A stretch of DNA of 10,337 nt from Acidobacteriota bacterium (GTDB taxonomy: Bacteria; Acidobacteriota; Vicinamibacteria; Vicinamibacterales; 2-12-FULL-66-21), in contig JABFWM010000440.1 in NCBI GenBank assembly GCA_013362195.1, positions 1 to 10,337 on the forward strand, in the 5' to 3' direction. Position numbers and translations under genes: made by a program. Below the pieces are notes generated by a model that searched no databases, was not told the origin of the DNA, and was given only the letters and a program-made list of their open reading frames with translations. Of this stretch, positions 1 to 7,127 are shown piece after piece (within the stretch, counting starts at the first letter, position 1; the number at the start of each line of letters is the position of its first letter).

Positions 1-1
1 C

Positions 2-460
2 GGGCGGCTGATCGACGACGGCGTCGCCGCCGCCATCAAGTATGCGGTCGTGCTCGACGATCCGTCGAAGGATCCCTACCTGACTGGCCTGCTGCGCCGC
101 GTCGATCGGCGCCGCGTCATCAGCGGCATGGGCGAACGTCCGGCGGTCGTGCACCTGCGCGAGTTCGACCTGCCGGGCATGACGACCGGCTCCGGCTGCA
201 TCGCGCCGCGGCAATGCCGCGAGCTGTTCGACGCGTGCCGATCCGGAGACTGGCCGAGCGCAGAGGAGCGGCGCGCGCGCTTCATCCCGCTCGAAGACCT
301 GCGCGACGCATGGGGGCCGGCGCGTGTGCTGCACCACGCCACCGAGCTTGCCGGGATTGCGCCGACCGGGCCCATCACGCCGTACGTGTCGCCGCTCACC
401 ACGACGCAGGCGCAGGCGCTTGCGCCGGTGGCGCGCGCGCTCCGGGAGCAGGAGGCATGA
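2..460 (+). CDS. DapA/DHDPS-family aldolase or dehydratase, 3' part (5' end outside window)
   Basis: Seen: an open frame enters from the left edge and ends in TGA, leaving the C-terminal 152 residues. An AIKYA segment (Lys codon at 38-40) sits where DapA-family enzymes carry the Schiff-base lysine. It is followed by a helical C-terminal part with a GMTTGSGCIAP stretch. A GTG at 50 is open but lies after this lysine, so the real start is upstream. Family knowledge: these class I lyases cleave or dehydrate 2-keto acids in the cytoplasm. In Campylobacter jejuni and Burkholderia L-fucose loci a member of this family is proposed to split 2-keto-3-deoxy-L-fuconate into pyruvate and L-lactaldehyde. 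Inference: that role here, because the gene overlaps a sugar-acid dehydratase by ATGA. Alternatives are a keto-deoxy-sugar-acid dehydratase or another KDG-type aldolase. The family is fairly sure; the substrate is not. Confidence 0.85.
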   Translation, partial: GRLIDDGVAAAIKYAVVLDDPSKDPYLTGLLRRVDRRRVISGMGERPAVVHLREFDLPGMTTGSGCIAPRQCRELFDACRSGDWPSAEERRARFIPLEDLRDAWGPARVLHHATELAGIAPTGPITPYVSPLTTTQAQALAPVARALREQEA

Positions 461-2187
461 GCGGCCAGCGCCGGACGCCCGCCGACCTGCGCAGCTTTCG
501 CTGGTTCGGCAAAGACGACCTGCGATCCTTCGGACATCGCTCGCGCGCCAAGCAGGCCGGCTTCACGCTCGACGACATCAGCGGCAAGCCGGTCATCGCG
601 ATCCTGAACACGTGGAGCGATGCCAACCCGTGCCACGCGCACCTGCGCATGCGCGCCGACGAAGTCAAGCGCGGCATCTGGCAGGCGGGCGGATTTCCGA
701 TGGAGATCCCGCTGCTGACGCTCGGCGAGACCTTGATGAAGCCGAGCACCATGCTCTATCGCAACCTGCTGGCAATGGAAGCGGAGGAGGCGCTGCGCGC
801 CTATCCCGCCGACGGCGCGGTCCTGATGGGCGGCTGTGACAAGACGATTCCCGCGCTGGTGATGGGCGCGACCAGCGCCAACCTTCCGGCGATCGTCGTG
901 CCCGCCGGTCCGATGCTGCGCGGCAACTGGCGCGGCCAGATCCTCGGCTCGGGCAGCGACGTCTGGAAGTACTGGGCCGAGCGCCGCGCCGGCACGCTCG
1001 ACGAGTGTTCGTGGCGCGAGATGGAAGACGGCATCGCCCGCTCGTTCGGCACCTGCATGACGATGGGCACCGCCTCGACGATGACGTCGGCGGTCGATGC
1101 GCTCGGCCTGATGCTGCCCGGCGCCTCGTCGATTCCGGCCGCCGATTCGGCGCACCCGCGGATGGCGAGCGCGAGCGGCCGGCGGATCGTCGAGATGGTC
1201 TGGGAGGACCTCCGGCCGCGCGACGTCATGACCACCGCCGCCTTCGAAAACGCGGTGACGGCGGCGATGGCGCTGGGCGGCTCGACCAACGCGATCATCC
1301 ATCTCATCGCCATGGCCGGACGCGCCGGCGCGGATCTCGACCTCGATCGGTTCGACGCGATTGCGCGGCGCACGCCGGTCATCGCCAACATCCGTCCGTG
1401 CGGCGATTTCCTGATGGAGGATTTCTACTACGCCGGCGGCCTCGGCGGCGTGCTGTCGCGGCTGCGCGACCTGCTCCACACGGACTGCCTGACCGTCACC
1501 GGCCGCACGGTCGACGAAAACATCAGCAGCGCCATCATCTGCAACGACCATGTGATCGCGCCGCTGAGCGAACCGCTCGGGCGCGATGGCGGCGTCGCGG
1601 TGCTGCGCGGGAACCTCGCGCCCGACGGCGCGGTCATCAAGCACATGGCGGCCCAGGCGCGGCTGCTGCAGCACTCGGGCCCGGCGGTGGTGTTCGAGGA
1701 CTACAACGATCTGGAAAAGCGCATCGATCATCCGGCGCTGCCGGTCACGCCCGACTCGGTGCTGGTGCTGCAGAACAGCGGCCCCCTCGGCGGTCCGGGC
1801 ATGCCGGAATGGGGGATGCTGCCGATCCCCAAGAAGCTCCTCGCGCAGGGCGTCCGTGACATGGTGCGCATCTCCGACGCGCGCATGAGCGGCACCAGCT
1901 ACGGCGCGTGCGTGCTGCACGTCGCGCCGGAATCGTTCGTCGGCGGACCGCTCGCGTTCGTGCGCGACGGCGACACCATCGAGCTCGACGTGCCCGCCCG
2001 CCGGCTGACGCTGCACGTCCCCGACGAGGAACTGGCGCGCCGGCGCGCCGACTGGAAGCCGCGCCAGGTCGAGTACCCGCGCGGCTTCGGCCGCATGTAC
2101 GCGCAGCACGTCACCCAGGCGAACCGCGGCTGCGACTTCGATTTCCTCGAAGGCACCGATCCGATTCCGGAACCGGAGATCCACTGA
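457..2187 (+). CDS. IlvD/Edd-family sugar-acid dehydratase (probable L-fuconate/pentonate-type dehydratase)
   Basis: A 576-residue cytoplasmic enzyme, about the length of L-arabinonate/D-xylonate dehydratases of the IlvD/Edd family. Likely reaction: removal of water from an aldonate to give a 2-keto-3-deoxy acid. Visible family signatures: Cys59 in NPCHAHLR, Cys127 in GGCDKTIPA and Cys200 in GTCMTMGT, the three expected [2Fe-2S] ligands; Lys129 directly after the second cysteine motif, the expected carbamylated Mg-binding lysine; and SDARMSGTSYG with Ser478, the expected catalytic serine. The frame is open from 214, but ATG 457 is chosen because it forms an ATGA overlap with the upstream stop, has GGGAG at 444-448 with good spacing, and gives the family N-terminus. 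Context favours a 6-deoxy-aldonate such as L-fuconate. Branched-chain dihydroxy-acid dehydratase (IlvD proper) is less likely given the neighbours and the pentonate-type motifs. Confidence 0.92.
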   Translation: MSGQRRTPADLRSFRWFGKDDLRSFGHRSRAKQAGFTLDDISGKPVIAILNTWSDANPCHAHLRMRADEVKRGIWQAGGFPMEIPLLTLGETLMKPSTMLYRNLLAMEAEEALRAYPADGAVLMGGCDKTIPALVMGATSANLPAIVVPAGPMLRGNWRGQILGSGSDVWKYWAERRAGTLDECSWREMEDGIARSFGTCMTMGTASTMTSAVDALGLMLPGASSIPAADSAHPRMASASGRRIVEMVWEDLRPRDVMTTAAFENAVTAAMALGGSTNAIIHLIAMAGRAGADLDLDRFDAIARRTPVIANIRPCGDFLMEDFYYAGGLGGVLSRLRDLLHTDCLTVTGRTVDENISSAIICNDHVIAPLSEPLGRDGGVAVLRGNLAPDGAVIKHMAAQARLLQHSGPAVVFEDYNDLEKRIDHPALPVTPDSVLVLQNSGPLGGPGMPEWGMLPIPKKLLAQGVRDMVRISDARMSGTSYGACVLHVAPESFVGGPLAFVRDGDTIELDVPARRLTLHVPDEELARRRADWKPRQVEYPRGFGRMYAQHVTQANRGCDFDFLEGTDPIPEPEIH

Positions 2188-2204
2188 ACCCCCGCCGCAC
2201 GCCA

Positions 2205-3836
2205 ATGCACAGAACCGCCGCGCTCCTTGCGTTCACCCTTGCCCTCGCACCCGCGCCGGCCGCCGCACCCGAGTTCAGCGCCGATCGCTTCAAGGCGCAC
2301 GTCGCGTTCCTGGCCGACGATCTGCTCGAAGGCCGCGAAGCGGGTACGCGCGGGCACGCACTCGCGGCGCGGTACATTGCCACGGCATTCGCGCTGCTCG
2401 GCCTGAGGCCTGGCGGGACCGACGGCAGCTATTTCGAAAGCGTCCCCCTGCTCGAAAGCACGGTGAGCGGCGCGGCGCCGACGCTGACCGTGACGCGTCC
2501 GGCGGGCCCCCTCGTCTTCGAGCATCGTGCACAGTCGGTCATCACCGGACCACTGGCCGGCGGCGACCTGAAGCTGACGGCCCCACTCGTCTTCGTCGGC
2601 TACGGCATGCAGGACGCGGCGCTCGGCTACGACGACTACAAGGGCCTCGACGTGCGCGACAGGATCGCGGTCATGCTGTGGGGAACGCCGAAAGGCGTGG
2701 ACAGCGAAATCGCCGCGCACCTGATGAGCGAGCAGCTGCGGACGGCCCGCCGGCAGGGCGCCGCGGCGGTCATCCGCATCCCGACGCGCGCGTGGTCGGC
2801 GGCATTCCCGTGGCAGAAGATTGTGGAGTTCTACAGCGAGCCGATCACGACATGGGTGCAGCCGGATGGGACGCCGTTCGATCCGACCGGCGGCCTCGAG
2901 ACGGTCGCCTATCTCGAACCCGGTGCGGCAGCGGCGCTCTTCGACGGCGCACCATCCACGTTGACGCAGATCCTCGACCAGGCCGACCAGCCCGGGGCCA
3001 GGCCCGCCGGCGTTCCGCTGAACGGCACCGCGCAGATCAGCGCGTCGACAACGTCACGCCGCTACGCCAGTCCGGAAGTAATCGGCGTCATCGAAGGATC
3101 GGATCCGGCGCTGAAGAGCGAATACGTGGCGCTGATGGCCCATGCCGACCACATCGGCATGAAGCCCGAAGGCGCCGGCGATCGCATCAACAACGGCGCG
3201 CTGGACAACGCCGCGGGCGTCGCCACCCTGCTCGAGGCGGCGCGCGCCTTTACGACATCCGGCCCGCGGCCGCGGCGATCGGTGCTGATCGTCGCGAACA
3301 CCGCCGAAGAGAAAGGGCTGCTTGGCGCCGAGTACTTTGCCCACCACCCCACCGTGCCGATCGACCGGATCACGGCGGCGATCGACCTCGACATGCCGAT
3401 GTTGACCTACGATTTCACCGACGTCGTCGCCTTCTGGGCGACGCACTCGACGCTGGACGCCGCAATCCGACAGGCCGCGGCGCAGATGAAGGTCGCGTTG
3501 TCGCCGGACCCGATGCCGGAGCAGGCAATCTTCGTCCGCTCCGACCATTACGCCATGGTGAAGATGGGTGTCCCTGCCGTGATGCTGGCGACCGGCATGG
3601 CGAACGGCGGGTCCGAGGCGTGGGGCGCGTTCCTCGCGACGCACTATCACCAGCCCTCCGACGACCTGTCGCAGCCGATCCGTTGGAACGCCGGGGCAAA
3701 GTTCGCGGAGCTGAATTACCGAATCGCGCGGGCGCTGGCCGACGCCGACGGACGGGCGCGGTGGTATGCGGATGATTACTTCGGCGCGCGGTTCGCGCCG
3801 GGCGCGCCGAAAGCCGCGAACCCTGCCGCGCGCTGA
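2205..3836 (+). CDS. Secreted M28-family zinc aminopeptidase/peptidase with PA-like insert
   Basis: A 543-residue exported metallopeptidase. The first 22 or so residues (MHRTAALLAFTLALAPAPAAA) form a signal peptide with an Ala-rich cleavage region and no lipobox cysteine, so the product is probably periplasmic or extracellular. A PA-like region (VFVGYGM, then DDYKGLDVRDRIAVM) lies around residues 125-180 within the N-terminal half. The M28 catalytic core is complete: His313 and Asp315 in AHADHIG, Asp334 in ALDNAAG, Glu368-Glu369 in TAEEKG, Asp394 or Asp396 in IDLDM and His448 in SDHYAM. These match the two-zinc ligand pattern and catalytic Glu of the family. ATG 2205 is 17 nt after the dehydratase stop; I see no good Shine-Dalgarno, so translation may be coupled. 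The frame is open from 1908 but that would destroy the signal peptide. Substrate unknown; a direct role in sugar catabolism is not evident. Confidence 0.9.
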   Translation: MHRTAALLAFTLALAPAPAAAPEFSADRFKAHVAFLADDLLEGREAGTRGHALAARYIATAFALLGLRPGGTDGSYFESVPLLESTVSGAAPTLTVTRPAGPLVFEHRAQSVITGPLAGGDLKLTAPLVFVGYGMQDAALGYDDYKGLDVRDRIAVMLWGTPKGVDSEIAAHLMSEQLRTARRQGAAAVIRIPTRAWSAAFPWQKIVEFYSEPITTWVQPDGTPFDPTGGLETVAYLEPGAAAALFDGAPSTLTQILDQADQPGARPAGVPLNGTAQISASTTSRRYASPEVIGVIEGSDPALKSEYVALMAHADHIGMKPEGAGDRINNGALDNAAGVATLLEAARAFTTSGPRPRRSVLIVANTAEEKGLLGAEYFAHHPTVPIDRITAAIDLDMPMLTYDFTDVVAFWATHSTLDAAIRQAAAQMKVALSPDPMPEQAIFVRSDHYAMVKMGVPAVMLATGMANGGSEAWGAFLATHYHQPSDDLSQPIRWNAGAKFAELNYRIARALADADGRARWYADDYFGARFAPGAPKAANPAAR

Positions 3837-3932
3837 GCGCCGGGCGCGCGACGCCGCGTCGAGTTCGGGCCGGGACCGGACGATGCCTCGGATGCCGCGC
3901 GCCTGCGGCTCGAGCTCGATCGCCATGAACGC

Positions 3933-3971
3933 CTCGGGCGGCACGTCGAACGCGCACCCGAGTCCCTTTTT
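3933..3971 (+). terminator. Weak terminator-like element after the M28 gene
   Basis: A 6-bp stem, CTCGGG at 3933-3938 and CCCGAG at 3957-3962, is followed by CCC and a run of five T at 3967-3971. The 18-nt loop is long and the stem short, so this is a poor intrinsic terminator. It is the only stem-plus-T-run between the convergent M28 and S9 genes. Confidence 0.25.
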
Positions 3972-3987
3972 AGTAAGTCCGTCTTCG

Positions 3988-4020
3988 TTCGCCCTTCGCC
4001 CTTCGCCCGCCGCCCTTCGC
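3988..4020. repeat. Tandem heptamer repeat (TTCGCCC)n
   Basis: Three perfect tandem copies of TTCGCCC lie at 3988-3994, 3995-4001 and 4002-4008. They are followed by a degenerate copy (GCCGCCC, 4009-4015) and the start of another (TTCGC). The array sits immediately next to the S9 stop codon, in non-coding DNA. Confidence 0.7.
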
Positions 4021-4022
4021 GA

Positions 4023-6152
4023 TCACGGATACGTCGCGGTCGGCTTGCCCATCAGATACTTGTCGAACCAGCCGACGATGTGCTGCAGCCGCTCGACGCG
4101 GTGCCACGGTTTGCCCGAGCGCGAGAGCTCGTGGTTCTCGGCCGGGAACCGCACCATCACGGTCGGGCGCTTCAAGTACTTCAACGCCCGGAACAGATCC
4201 TCGCCGCCGGCGGCGGGCGGCGTGCGGTAGTCCTCGTCGCCGAGGATGAACATCAGCGGCGTCTGGATCCGGTCGACGTAGGTGATCGGCGAGCGCCTGG
4301 CGAACTCGGCGGCGTCCTCGAAGGGCGCCTTGTGGAACCAGGTCGGCGTGAACAGCGTGAAGTCGGCCGTGTACCAGAAGTTCGCCCAGTCGGAGATGTC
4401 GCGCTGACTGACCGCCGCCTTGAACCTCGTCGTCTGCGTCACGACCCAGTTGGTCAACAGGCCGCCGCCGCTGCCGCCGGTGACGCCCATCCGTGACTCG
4501 TCGATGTAGCCCTTCTTCAGCACTTCGTCGACGCCGGCCATCAGATCCTTGTAGTCGTCGCCCGGATAGGTGAACTGGATGATGTTGCCGAACTCCTGCC
4601 CGTAGTTCGAGCTGCCGCGCGGGTTGGTATAGAGAACGACGTAGCCTTTCGCCGCCATCCACTGGAACTCGTGCGTGAACGTGTGGCCGTAGGCGGTGTG
4701 CGGCCCGCCGTGGATCTCGAGGATCAGCGGATACTTCTGCGAGGCAGTGAAGGACGGCGGCTTCTGGATCCAGCCCTGGATCTTCCGTCCGTCGAAGCTG
4801 GTGTACCAGATCTCTTCGGGCCCGGTCATGGCGAGCTGCCCGAACAACTCGTCGTTGAAGGCGGTCAGCTTGCGCGGCGATGCGCCGACCATGCCATCGA
4901 TGACGTACAAGTCGCCAATCGCGGTCGGCGTGGAGATGACGGCCGCGACGCGCTGAACGGCTTGGTCGGCGCTGTACGAGATCACCTCATGATGCGGGTC
5001 CGCACCAGCGCCGGAGAGTTCCTTGCCGCTCTGCGCGTCGAACGCCGCGAGATCCGCGTCGCCGTGTCGTCCGACCTTGATGAACAGTGAACGGCCGTCG
5101 GCCGACCAGATCGGCCCCGCCGGACTGGCGCCGCGCGGCGACCGCTGGTCGCCGCCGATGCTGCCGTTGATGTCGAAATCGTAGTCCGCCGTGAGATTGC
5201 GCGGCGTTCCACCGGGAATGTCGGCGACCCACAGGTCGGGCTGCGAGTACGATCGTTCGGGCTTCCCCGCCGGAATGCCGACGAACGCGATCCGCTTCCC
5301 GTCCGGCGAGGGCGCGTAGGCGATGATGCTGCCGTCGATGCTGACGAGCGTCTTCACCTCGCCGCCGTCCTTCGATACGGTGAAGATATCGCTGTCGTTC
5401 GGATAGTAGTAGGACTCGCGCCGCCGGTCGGCAACGAAGTAGATCTGCGATCCGTCGCGGGACCAGCGATGGCTGCTGGCGGGGAACTCGCCGCTCGTGA
5501 CGCGCGTGGGCGGGGCCGGCGGTTCGCCGGCGGCCGGCAGCGCAGTCGTCCAGACCAGCGACGGGCGATCGCGATCCACGAACCCCGATCCGGAGATGCC
5601 GTTGGCGCGGTATTCGGCCTCGGTGATCACGCGGACGTCCGACTCGCGCGGCTTGTCACCGGACTTCGGCGCCAGATCCTCCGGCTTCGCGGTGGCCGCG
5701 AACGCGATCGTCTTTCCATCCGGCGACCATTCCGGCCCGGACGCGCCGCGCGCCATCTCGGTGATCGCGCGCGCCTCGCCGCCGGCCATCGGCATCACGT
5801 AGATCTGCGGGGGCTGCGCCTTGCCGTCCTTGTCGATGGATCGTGCGAACGCCAGACGCAGACCGTCCGGCGACCAGCGCGGCGACGTGTCGCGGATGCC
5901 GCTCGTCAGCTGGCGCGGCCGCTCGGATCCGTCCGCGTTCGCGATCCACAGGCTGCTCTCGTATTGATCGGCCTTTTCGTTGACGGTGACGCGAACGAAC
6001 GCGATCCGGGATCCGTCGGGCGACATCTGCGGGTCGGCCACCCAGACGAACGTGAAGAGATCCGTTTCCGTGATGCCGCGCTTCCCCACCGCGGACGGCG
6101 CGACCGCGAGCAGCGCGAGGACGATCGAGACGAGGGCAACTCGACGGACCAT
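4023..6152 (-). CDS. Secreted S9-family serine peptidase (acylaminoacyl-peptidase/prolyl oligopeptidase type) with PD40 propeller
   Basis: A 709-residue exported peptidase. An N-terminal signal sequence (MVRRVALVSIVLALLAVAPSAVG) is followed by a beta-propeller with at least six PD40/TolB-like blades recognisable by SPDG or similar turns (QMSPDGSRIAF, RWSPDGLRLAF, EWSPDGKTIAF, RWSRDGSQIYF, PSPDGKRIAF, IWSADGRSLF). The C-terminal alpha/beta-hydrolase domain has HGGPH at 481-485 (oxyanion region), nucleophile Ser561 in TGGSGGG, Asp641 in GDEDYRTPP and His674 in ENHELSRSG, so the triad is intact and in S9 order. The frame is open to a GTG at 6287, but ATG 6152 is preferred because it has GAGG five nucleotides upstream and begins the signal peptide. 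Family knowledge: such enzymes cut short peptides, often releasing blocked or dipeptide N-termini. The gene is convergent with the M28 gene and divergent from the SDR operon; no mechanistic link to the sugar pathway is visible. Confidence 0.93.
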   Translation of the reverse strand: MVRRVALVSIVLALLAVAPSAVGKRGITETDLFTFVWVADPQMSPDGSRIAFVRVTVNEKADQYESSLWIANADGSERPRQLTSGIRDTSPRWSPDGLRLAFARSIDKDGKAQPPQIYVMPMAGGEARAITEMARGASGPEWSPDGKTIAFAATAKPEDLAPKSGDKPRESDVRVITEAEYRANGISGSGFVDRDRPSLVWTTALPAAGEPPAPPTRVTSGEFPASSHRWSRDGSQIYFVADRRRESYYYPNDSDIFTVSKDGGEVKTLVSIDGSIIAYAPSPDGKRIAFVGIPAGKPERSYSQPDLWVADIPGGTPRNLTADYDFDINGSIGGDQRSPRGASPAGPIWSADGRSLFIKVGRHGDADLAAFDAQSGKELSGAGADPHHEVISYSADQAVQRVAAVISTPTAIGDLYVIDGMVGASPRKLTAFNDELFGQLAMTGPEEIWYTSFDGRKIQGWIQKPPSFTASQKYPLILEIHGGPHTAYGHTFTHEFQWMAAKGYVVLYTNPRGSSNYGQEFGNIIQFTYPGDDYKDLMAGVDEVLKKGYIDESRMGVTGGSGGGLLTNWVVTQTTRFKAAVSQRDISDWANFWYTADFTLFTPTWFHKAPFEDAAEFARRSPITYVDRIQTPLMFILGDEDYRTPPAAGGEDLFRALKYLKRPTVMVRFPAENHELSRSGKPWHRVERLQHIVGWFDKYLMGKPTATYP

Positions 6153-6188
6153 GGAGACCTCGATAACAGTTCGGGCGTGAGCATCGGC

Positions 6189-6208
6189 GCCGGGTCTGAA
6201 GACCCGGC
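6189..6208. repeat. Perfect inverted repeat (9-bp arms, 2-nt centre)
   Basis: Arms GCCGGGTCT (6189-6197) and AGACCCGGC (6200-6208) are exact reverse complements around a GA centre. As RNA this would be an 8-bp stem with a four-base loop. It lies in the S9 gene's untranslated leader, about 37 nt before its start codon. It could be a transcript hairpin or one copy of a dispersed REP-like palindrome. One window cannot decide. Confidence 0.6.
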
Positions 6209-6285
6209 CCACATGCAGGAAGTGTACGGCGGATCGTCGGACCCGCCCCTCCGCGCGACCCGGTATGCCGCCTGAACCAGACCAC

Positions 6286-6320
6286 ACTTTAGCGTTAAAG
6301 TAAACGGCGAATCTTTACTT
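6286..6320. promoter_or_regulatory. Putative operator: overlapping inverted repeats upstream of the SDR operon
   Basis: ACTTTAGC/GTTAAAGT at 6286-6301 is a 16-bp palindrome centred on CG with one mismatch per half, resembling the CG-centred operators of LacI-family sugar repressors. It overlaps a second inverted repeat with perfect 7-bp arms, AAGTAAA (6298-6304) and TTTACTT (6314-6320). Both lie just upstream of the candidate -10 at 6332, a plausible repressor or activator position for an inducible sugar operon. No regulator gene is in the window. Confidence 0.4.
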
Positions 6321-6356
6321 GCGCGGCGAAGTATGAAATAGTCGCGGCCGGTACGA

Positions 6357-7127
6357 ATGTTCGACCTTGGGCACAGGATCGCCGTGGTCACCGGCGCCGG
6401 ATCGGGAATTGGACGGGCCATCGCGCAAGTCTTCGCGCAGCAGGGCGCCACGGTTGCCGCCATCGATCGCGACGAGGGCGCGGCCGCCGCGATTCACGAC
6501 GCCATCCGCGCCGGCGGCGGCGCCGCTTCCTTTCACGCCTGCGACGTCGGCGACGAGGCGCAGGTCGACGACACCTTCCGCCATATTCACGCGGCCCACG
6601 GGCGCATCGACATCCTCGTGAACAACGCCGGGATCGCCCACATCGGCACGCTCGAGACGACCTCCCCGCAGGATTTCGACCGTCTCTTCCGCGTCAACGT
6701 CCGCGGCGTCTACCTGTGCGCGCGCGCGGCACTCGCGACGATGCTCGGTCAGGGCGGCGGCGTCATCCTCAACATGGCGTCGATCGTCTCGCTCGTCGGA
6801 CTGCCGGACCGCTTCGCCTACACCATGACGAAGGGCGCGGTGCTCGCGATGACCCGGTCGATCGCGGTCGACTACGTCAAGCGCGGGATCCGCTGCAACT
6901 GCATCTGTCCGGCGCGCGTGCACACGCCGTTCGTGGACGGGTTTCTGGCGGCGAACTATCCCGGGCGCGAGGCGGAGATGTTCCGCACCCTCTCGGAGGC
7001 CCAACCCATCGGCCGGATGGGCACCCCTGAAGAAGTGGCGCACCTGGCGCTCTATCTCTGTTCGGACGAAGCGAGCTTCGTCACCGGGCAGGCCTATCCC
7101 ATCGACGGCGGAGTCACGGCGACATGA
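6357..7127 (+). CDS. SDR-family NAD(P)-dependent dehydrogenase (L-fucose 1-dehydrogenase or 2-keto-3-deoxy-L-fuconate 4-dehydrogenase)
   Basis: A 256-residue classical short-chain dehydrogenase, of normal family length. The Rossmann motif TGAGSGIG is at residues 12-19 and NNAG follows in the usual place. The catalytic tetrad is complete: Asn114, Ser142, Tyr155 and Lys159 (YTMTK). The C-terminus has the usual FVTGQAYPIDGG motif. ATG 6357 starts the Rossmann fold at once and is the natural start, although no clear Shine-Dalgarno precedes it. The stop overlaps the FAH hydrolase start (ATGA), which favours a 4-dehydrogenase making the 2,4-diketo substrate for that enzyme. SDR enzymes also serve as the L-fucose 1-dehydrogenase in Campylobacter and Burkholderia, and the sequence alone does not separate the two. 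It is the first gene of the right-hand operon. Confidence 0.88.
   Translation: MFDLGHRIAVVTGAGSGIGRAIAQVFAQQGATVAAIDRDEGAAAAIHDAIRAGGGAASFHACDVGDEAQVDDTFRHIHAAHGRIDILVNNAGIAHIGTLETTSPQDFDRLFRVNVRGVYLCARAALATMLGQGGGVILNMASIVSLVGLPDRFAYTMTKGAVLAMTRSIAVDYVKRGIRCNCICPARVHTPFVDGFLAANYPGREAEMFRTLSEAQPIGRMGTPEEVAHLALYLCSDEASFVTGQAYPIDGGVTAT

Larger units (their letters stand above)
3837..4022. other. Spacer between the convergent M28 and S9 peptidase genes
   Basis: This 186-nt stretch has no complete gene. Its first 130 nt read on the minus strand as a protein-like sequence with strongly GC-biased third positions, but it has no clear start or stop of its own (possible remnant). A T-run at 3967-3971 marks the only terminator-like site. 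The end next to the S9 stop is a run of TTCGCCC heptamers. Confidence 0.5.
6153..6356. promoter_or_regulatory. Divergent promoter region between the S9 peptidase and the SDR operon
   Basis: This 204-nt region must hold the promoter of the minus-strand S9 gene, and probably that of the + strand SDR operon. It contains an AT-rich island (6286-6340) that stands out sharply from the GC-rich surroundings. TATGAAAT at 6332-6339 is a possible -10 for the SDR operon; I see no convincing -35 at normal spacing. No clear Shine-Dalgarno precedes the SDR start. No -10/-35 pair could be assigned for the S9 gene. Confidence 0.5.

Noticed and set aside
214..456. An upstream start for the dehydratase
   Set aside because: The extra residues overlap the aldolase gene out of frame and look like shadow sequence. 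ATG 457 fits the ATGA overlap and the family N-terminus.
76..2205. A 709-codon open frame on the minus strand opposite the aldolase and dehydratase
   Set aside because: It is antisense shadow of two well-supported genes. Its translation is rich in Arg, Ala and His with no domain, as expected for high-GC antisense frames.
3827..3850. A 7-bp GC hairpin spanning the M28 stop codon as a terminator
   Set aside because: Alternating GC arms arise easily in this composition and no T-run follows.
3766..4230. A 154-codon + strand frame across the peptidase spacer
   Set aside because: It overlaps both peptidase genes in wrong frames, crosses the heptamer repeat and encodes low-quality, Ser/Arg-rich sequence.
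6153..6287. An N-terminal extension of the S9 peptidase from GTG 6287
   Set aside because: It would bury the signal peptide, run through the palindrome and operator-like repeats, and lacks a ribosome site. ATG 6152 has GAGG at good spacing.
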